NCBI RefSeq assembly: GCF_900091655.1
Contig: NZ_LT594621.1
Location: 2,170,001-2,234,000, forward strand
DNA length: 64,000 bases
From: Culturomica massiliensis
GTDB taxonomy: Bacteria; Bacteroidota; Bacteroidia; Bacteroidales; Marinifilaceae
Direction of reading: 5' to 3'
Numbering within the stretch: the first letter of the stretch is position 1; every line of letters begins with the position of its first letter. Both the position numbers and the translations under genes were made by a program. Of this stretch, positions 60,026 through 64,000 are shown piece by piece. Under the pieces are notes generated by a model that was not told the origin of the DNA, ran no database searches, and saw only the letters and a list, made by a program, of their open reading frames with translations.

Positions 60026-60114
<89 letters not shown>

Positions 60115-60141
60115 TTGATGTTCTGTGCTGAATTGCGTCCA

Positions 60142-60172
60142 CAAAAGTAGTGCTTTAAATTAAATCAGCAAA
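60142..60172 (-). promoter_or_regulatory. Promoter of tRNA-Ser
   Basis: On the minus strand TTTG (60172-60169), exactly 19 bases, then TACTTTTG (60149-60142) match the Bacteroidetes consensus without mismatch. Transcription should start about 20 bases before the tRNA. Confidence 0.85.
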
Positions 60173-60216
60173 CTTTTGCATCATTTTTTTAACGATGGTC
60201 CGCAAATCTTCGCGGC

Positions 60217-60669
60217 TTATTTGGAAGGCTGCGAGCATTTACGCATTTTATCCAACAATTGCCTGTGAAATTTACGTTCTACCCAATCCAATTTCGCAAT
60301 TTTTTTAGCCGGGATAACTTCCAGTAATTTCTGATAATATTGTTTCTTGATATCCAGCATTTGCTGTTCCGCAGCCAAAGACCCCTCGACATATTTACGT
60401 GCATCGGCTTCTGTCAGGTTTTTGGTCTCCCGCATGACCTTCGCTTTTTTACGCATCTCCATATCTTTTTCCCGGATTTTTTTAAACATCTCGTTGTATA
60501 AAGGCCAGAATGAGACAGCCTCCTGAGGTGTAAGATCCAAAGCCTGCGTAAAAAATGCAGCTTTCTGAGCCTCGAATTCATCGCGCTTTTCTTCACTCAA
60601 TTTATTATTTTGCGCCCATAGTGTCGTACCCGACAACAAACCTATAATTATTAACAAATATTTCATCAT
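60217..60669 (-). CDS. Periplasmic CpxP/heavy-metal-sensor-like protein
   Basis: The protein has 150 residues from the ATG at 60669 (a second ATG at 60666 is equivalent), with a signal peptide ending LWAQNN. The mature part is helical and charged (LDLTPQEAVSFWPLYNEMF, KIREKDMEMRKKAKVM), resembling the LTxxQ helical hairpin of CpxP-type periplasmic sensors. It starts 4 bases after the single-span protein gene, in a unit led by an ECF sigma factor. It may sense envelope or metal stress, but that is inference. Confidence 0.7.
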   Translation of the reverse strand: MMKYLLIIIGLLSGTTLWAQNNKLSEEKRDEFEAQKAAFFTQALDLTPQEAVSFWPLYNEMFKKIREKDMEMRKKAKVMRETKNLTEADARKYVEGSLAAEQQMLDIKKQYYQKLLEVIPAKKIAKLDWVERKFHRQLLDKMRKCSQPSK

Positions 60670-60673
60670 CCTA

Positions 60674-61060
60674 TTAATAAAGTTCAGCATAAATCAAATC
60701 ATAACTATTCACCTCCGTTGAAAGATATTCTAATATTTCCTCGCTGGTTGGATTAAAACTACTATCCAGCTCTATATCCTCTTTCCTGTCATTTGCCTCC
60801 TGTACAACTTCCGTACTTTCCTTTTTCAGCATGCGGGAATTATCTATAAAACGGGGCAGGACAATCTGCACCACAAACAGGGCCAACAAAAATATGGCAG
60901 CCAAACCGATATAAGGCTTTAGTATATGTACAAAACTTGTCCGCCGGGGCTTTTTCTCCTCTTTAACCCGTTCCATCACCTGATCCGTCAAATGATCGAA
61001 GTATCCATCCGGAACCGAGAAAGGATTTTTCTTTTTATATTTATCGTCAAAGTTTTCCAT
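60674..61060 (-). CDS. Single-span membrane protein, putative anti-sigma factor
   Basis: The 128-residue protein has a charged cytoplasmic N-terminus (NFDDKYKKKNPFSVPDGYF), one membrane span near residues 52-70 (LAAIFLLALFVVQIVL), and an acidic periplasmic tail. NPFSVPDGYFDHL is a recurrent start in small Bacteroidetes membrane proteins encoded directly after ECF sigma genes, where they are taken as anti-sigma factors. It lacks a recognisable zinc-finger (HxxxCxxC) anti-sigma domain. It lies 25 bases after the sigma gene. Confidence 0.65.
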   Translation of the reverse strand: MENFDDKYKKKNPFSVPDGYFDHLTDQVMERVKEEKKPRRTSFVHILKPYIGLAAIFLLALFVVQIVLPRFIDNSRMLKKESTEVVQEANDRKEDIELDSSFNPTSEEILEYLSTEVNSYDLIYAELY

Positions 61061-61085
61061 TGCTCCAAATTTTAAGGTTGAACCA

Positions 61086-61637
61086 TCAGAAACAGTTATC
61101 GGCTATTCGCATACTTTCTTCTATTTTTTTCACGGCATTGTGATACGTCGCTTTCAATGTTCCTACCGCAACATCCAATACCTCTGCAATATCTTCATAC
61201 GTCATATCGTCAAAATACTTCATATTGAATATCAAGCGTTGGCGGTCCGTCAATTTTAAAATAGCCCGTTGTAATTCTGCCTGAATTTCGTCTCCGCAAA
61301 ACCAAGGGTCACTCTCAAGCGTATTCTCCAATACATCCGTAATTTCAGACGAATTTCCAAATACTTTCCGCCGCTTTTCATTCAGAAAATTAATCGCTTC
61401 ATTCGTCGCAATCCGGTACATCCAGGTATACAATTTCGCTTCATACCTAAATTCTTTCAATCCCTGCCATACTTTTACAAAAACATTCTGTAGAATATCG
61501 TTGCAATCTTCATGACTGAGCACAATTTTCCGGATATGCCAATAAAGCTTTTCCTTATACTCATCTACAAGCAAGCGAAAGGCTTCTTCCTTTTTATTCT
61601 TAAGATGAAAAAGTTCTATAATCTCCTTGTCCTCCAT
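61086..61637 (-). CDS. ECF-type RNA polymerase sigma factor
   Basis: The 183-residue sigma factor has region 2 with NDILQNVFVKVWQGLKEF and YTWMYRIATNEAINFL, and region 4 with LTDRQRLIFNMKYF followed by the helix-turn-helix YEDIAEVLDVAVGTLKATYH. It is distinct from the FecR-linked sigma at 22912. It begins a three-gene minus-strand unit with a single-span protein and a CpxP-like periplasmic protein, a layout that suggests an envelope-stress switch. Confidence 0.92.
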   Translation of the reverse strand: MEDKEIIELFHLKNKKEEAFRLLVDEYKEKLYWHIRKIVLSHEDCNDILQNVFVKVWQGLKEFRYEAKLYTWMYRIATNEAINFLNEKRRKVFGNSSEITDVLENTLESDPWFCGDEIQAELQRAILKLTDRQRLIFNMKYFDDMTYEDIAEVLDVAVGTLKATYHNAVKKIEESMRIADNCF

Positions 61638-61709
61638 GCCGGAAATTTTATTCTATTCTCTTTATATTGACAAATATCTGATCGAAAGGTTTACTTTCCA
61701 CATTATTTT

Positions 61710-62720
61710 TTATCTCCACCCTTGTTGCAAATCCGAAAAACGACGCATTTTCCTGATAAAATAAGCATACACAATACTTTTTTTATAGATACACTTATCT
61801 TTCCGGTTTCCCGTTCCTTCAGTATATTCTTTTTTCAATTTACGAAAAGCCCGGTAAGCCTTCCACACAGAACGGGCATTGGCCCATTGTCCTTTTAACA
61901 AAAAAAGTGCAAACGCCGCCAAATCCAGTAAACGGCGCCACCATATAACCCGCCGCCAATTCGCAGCATCCAGATTTTTATACATCATCAGTAAATTGTT
62001 ACGATAATTCAGAAACAATTTACGCGGGTGATTCATCGGTAAAGACCCCCCTCCCAAATGATAAACCACAGATTCAGGTTCAACTTTCAAAGTATACCCC
62101 CTATTACGCAAACGCCAGCAAAGGTCGATTTCTTCCATGTGGGCAAAAAAACGCTCATCCAAGCCACCACAGGTTAAATAGACGTCCCGGCGGATACAAA
62201 GAGCCGCCCCGGTACACCAAAATACTTCAGCCACGTCATCATATTGCCCTTCATCCTTCTCCGTCGTATCCAATATACGTCCGCGGCAAAAAGGAAATCC
62301 CCACTTATCGATATACCCGCCGCAGGCCCCTGCATATTCAAACCGTTTCTTTTCCTTCCAGGCAAGTACTTTAGGCTGGACGGCCGCAAGTCCGGAGTCT
62401 CCGTCCAAAAGAGCTATCATGGGTTCTAACCATCCCGGAGCCACCTCTACGTCACTATTCAACAAAACGACATACTCTTCTTCCACCTGTACAATCGCCC
62501 GGTTATATCCGCCGGCAAAACCGTAATTTTCAGAGAACCGAATGACATCCACATCCGGAAATCCGTCAGCTAGTAACGCCAATGAATCATCCGTAGAGCA
62601 GTTATCGGCAACGACAACCCGTCCCAAGGCCGGATTCGTATTCCGGATAACAGACGGCAAATATTCTCCCAGCAAATGCCGGCCGTTCCAATTTAAAATA
62701 ATTACCGCTACCCGTGCCAT
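61710..62720 (-). CDS. Family 2 glycosyltransferase
   Basis: The 336-residue protein has the GT2 fold: VAVIILNWNGRHLLGEYLP at the start, DNCSTDDS, FAGGYNRAI, the metal-binding LLNSDVEV, and a later RRDVYLTCGGLDERFFAHM with the catalytic-loop EEIDLCWR. This layout is that of rhamnosyltransferase-like enzymes that build surface polysaccharide. A basic, hydrophobic C-terminal part may associate with the membrane. It is 80 bases downstream of the acyltransferase gene on the same strand. Confidence 0.88.
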   Translation of the reverse strand: MARVAVIILNWNGRHLLGEYLPSVIRNTNPALGRVVVADNCSTDDSLALLADGFPDVDVIRFSENYGFAGGYNRAIVQVEEEYVVLLNSDVEVAPGWLEPMIALLDGDSGLAAVQPKVLAWKEKKRFEYAGACGGYIDKWGFPFCRGRILDTTEKDEGQYDDVAEVFWCTGAALCIRRDVYLTCGGLDERFFAHMEEIDLCWRLRNRGYTLKVEPESVVYHLGGGSLPMNHPRKLFLNYRNNLLMMYKNLDAANWRRVIWWRRLLDLAAFALFLLKGQWANARSVWKAYRAFRKLKKEYTEGTGNRKDKCIYKKSIVYAYFIRKMRRFSDLQQGWR

Positions 62721-62800
62721 ATATTCAAGATTTGAAAATTCGGAGATTTAAAAGTTGAAAATGTAAATTCTGCAGGAAAATACTCCGGAACAGTTTACCA

Positions 62801-63688
62801 TCAGCGATTTACATTCCGCTTGTGTTTCCATCGGCGATGGGACCACAGCCAATATTCAGGGGCTTCCTGTATCTGCTGTTCCAACAGGCGCATATGCATC
62901 CGAGTCAATTCCCCGGGTTGCAGTTTCACAGGTTCTTCACACAAATTCACGAAATCAACCTCATAATATCCCCGTTTCACCCTCCTCATGCGTAAAGAAA
63001 TAACCGGAAGATTAAATTTCGTCGCAATCCGTTCTGTTCCTTCCAATACCGGCGTATCCTGATGCAAAAACTCCATCCAAAAATTCAGATTACCGCTATC
63101 GGGAGTCTGATCTCCGATAAAACCGGCCAAAAACAAATGTCCCTGCTGACAATCCCGGGCCAGCCGTCTGAATACCTCCTTCTTCGGAACCGGCTTCGCC
63201 CCGAAACGGGAGCGGACACGTATCATCAGGCGATTCATCACCTTATCATGAAGCGGTTTGTATAAGGTATAAAAATCAACATCTCCTTTCATCCATAACG
63301 AAAAAGACGCCATCCATTCCCAGTTTCCATAATGTCCCAATACTCCTATCACACTTTTTCCGGCATCGAAATAACGCTGTAATATTTCGACATGCTTGAA
63401 TACACAACGGCGGCGGATCGCCCGTTCCGACATATGCCAGGGCTTATACATTTCTACGAAAAAATCACACAGATTGCGGTAAAAGCGCCGCTCGATTCTC
63501 CGCAATTCAGCTTCATTTTTTTCCGGAAAAGAATTACGCAGATTAACCCACACCACTTCCCGGCGATATCTTACAATATAGTATATAATATAATACAAGA
63601 CATCCGAAAGCAAGTACAATAACCACAACGGCAAAAAACTTACCAGCCAGATCAGGCCATATAAAATATAAGAGAGCATAAGTTTCAT
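62801..63688 (-). CDS. Lipid A/phospholipid acyltransferase, LpxL/HtrB family
   Basis: Translated from the ATG at 63688 the protein has 295 residues, with an N-terminal membrane span (LWLVSFLPLWLLYLL region) and the LpxL/HtrB acyltransferase domain. The catalytic H-x4-E motif is in LGHYGNWEWMA near residue 118; the second block GDQTPDSGNLNFW and EGTERIATKFNLPV follow. Such enzymes add a secondary acyl chain to lipid A in the inner membrane. In-frame starts four codons upstream (TTG at 63700) or three downstream (63679) are possible. It precedes a glycosyltransferase gene. Confidence 0.88.
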   Translation of the reverse strand: MKLMLSYILYGLIWLVSFLPLWLLYLLSDVLYYIIYYIVRYRREVVWVNLRNSFPEKNEAELRRIERRFYRNLCDFFVEMYKPWHMSERAIRRRCVFKHVEILQRYFDAGKSVIGVLGHYGNWEWMASFSLWMKGDVDFYTLYKPLHDKVMNRLMIRVRSRFGAKPVPKKEVFRRLARDCQQGHLFLAGFIGDQTPDSGNLNFWMEFLHQDTPVLEGTERIATKFNLPVISLRMRRVKRGYYEVDFVNLCEEPVKLQPGELTRMHMRLLEQQIQEAPEYWLWSHRRWKHKRNVNR

Positions 63689-63762
63689 TTCAGCTATCAA
63701 AGATAAAGCCTTTCCTACTCATATCCAAATACGGACTTATTTTGCCCGGAAAACGGTAAAAT

Positions 63763-63793
63763 TTTGATTTATCCTGATTTTTACATTAATTTG
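63763..63793 (+). promoter_or_regulatory. Promoter of the GH97-like gene
   Basis: TTTG (63763-63766), exactly 19 bases, then TTAATTTG (63786-63793) match the Bacteroidetes promoter with one mismatch in the -7 box. Transcription would begin near 63800, leaving about 90 leader bases before the start codon at 63891. Confidence 0.65.
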
Positions 63794-63890
63794 CATAAGG
63801 AAATTTACAAATTTCAATCAGCGAAGTGTGCTTTAACCACTTAACATCCGGTTAAAATTTCCAATTCAGAATTCATAAAAACGACTATTT

Positions 63891-64000
63891 ATGAAAATTA
63901 TACTTTCTTTTCTCTTATTCGTTGGAATCGTTTCAACGCAGGCGCAAAAGCGGGAACAGATCACTTCCCCCGACGGACGGTTGCAATTAACCGTAGAAAT
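63891..64000 (+). CDS. Secreted glycoside hydrolase family 97-like protein (partial)
   Basis: The last 110 bases open a frame with a signal peptide (KIILSFLLFVGIVSTQAQ) followed by REQITSPDGRLQLTVE. The TSPDG-(K/R)LxLTV start is typical of GH97 alpha-glucosidases/galactosidases of Bacteroidetes, which act on alpha-linked glycans in the periplasm. Only 37 residues are visible, so no catalytic residues can be checked. The promoter just upstream supports a new transcription unit. Confidence 0.6.
   Translation, partial: MKIILSFLLFVGIVSTQAQKREQITSPDGRLQLTVE

Overview
The window reads as a gut-type Bacteroidales chromosome. The evidence is a SusC/SusD pair under a sigma/FecR switch, NigD-like and FimA/Mfa-like lipoproteins, DUF3575/DUF3868 genes, and several exact or near-exact Bacteroidetes promoters of the form TTTG-N19-TAnnTTTG. 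Gene content suggests the Odoribacteraceae neighbourhood, but no rRNA or marker gene fixes the genus. No CRISPR array, rRNA operon or complete prophage is visible.

Layout. 1-1201: end of metH, then metF. 1251-9534: a hypothetical gene, a long AT-rich leader with an 11-bp-spaced Pho-box-like array, then pstS-pstC-pstA-pstB-phoU and a PhoB/PhoR-type pair, all on the plus strand. 9541-11874: an orphan histidine kinase with a periplasmic substrate-binding-like sensor. 12293-23508 (minus): ECF sigma, FecR anti-sigma, SusC with STN domain, SusD, M28 peptidase and S9 peptidase, together a probable peptide-acquisition locus. 23593-28409: a truncated ORF6N gene, a FUSC membrane protein, and an RNA-handling cluster (RRM protein, nitronate-monooxygenase-like flavoprotein, DEAD helicase, cold-shock protein, small protein).

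28432-32000 is an AT-rich accessory segment with truncated genes: a HATPase fragment, an orphan protein with an N-terminal DNR/QR leader like those of contractile-injection-system cargo, an lgt copy coupled to a frameshifted cysteine-rich gene, and a transposase-like fragment. Three copies of one 29-bp hairpin repeat (23593, 28432, 30088) sit at or near these broken genes; two of them are direct repeats around the DNR gene. tRNA-Gly and tRNA-Tyr follow.

32503-41059 is mostly housekeeping: NigD-like lipoprotein, fructokinase, YeiH-type transporter, pentapeptide protein, DUF4396, clpP-clpX, SRPBCC protein, pyrE and a Nudix enzyme. 41222-47732 holds a BadF-type sugar kinase and, divergent from it, a tightly overlapping operon of glycosyltransferase, SpoIID/LytB protein, AmpG-like MFS and sodium-solute symporter, consistent with peptidoglycan-fragment uptake and recycling. 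47904-54257 is a fimbria-like operon with four lipoproteins and DUF3575/DUF3868 outer-membrane partners.

54600-59650 is a second accessory stretch: a strongly self-complementary element, an XRE regulator, a complete IS30-family element, an RsbW-like ATPase, a small membrane protein, DUF1848 and a second nitronate-monooxygenase paralogue. 60027-63688 carries tRNA-Ser, an ECF sigma/anti-sigma-like/periplasmic module, a glycosyltransferase and an LpxL-type acyltransferase. The window ends inside a probable GH97 gene.
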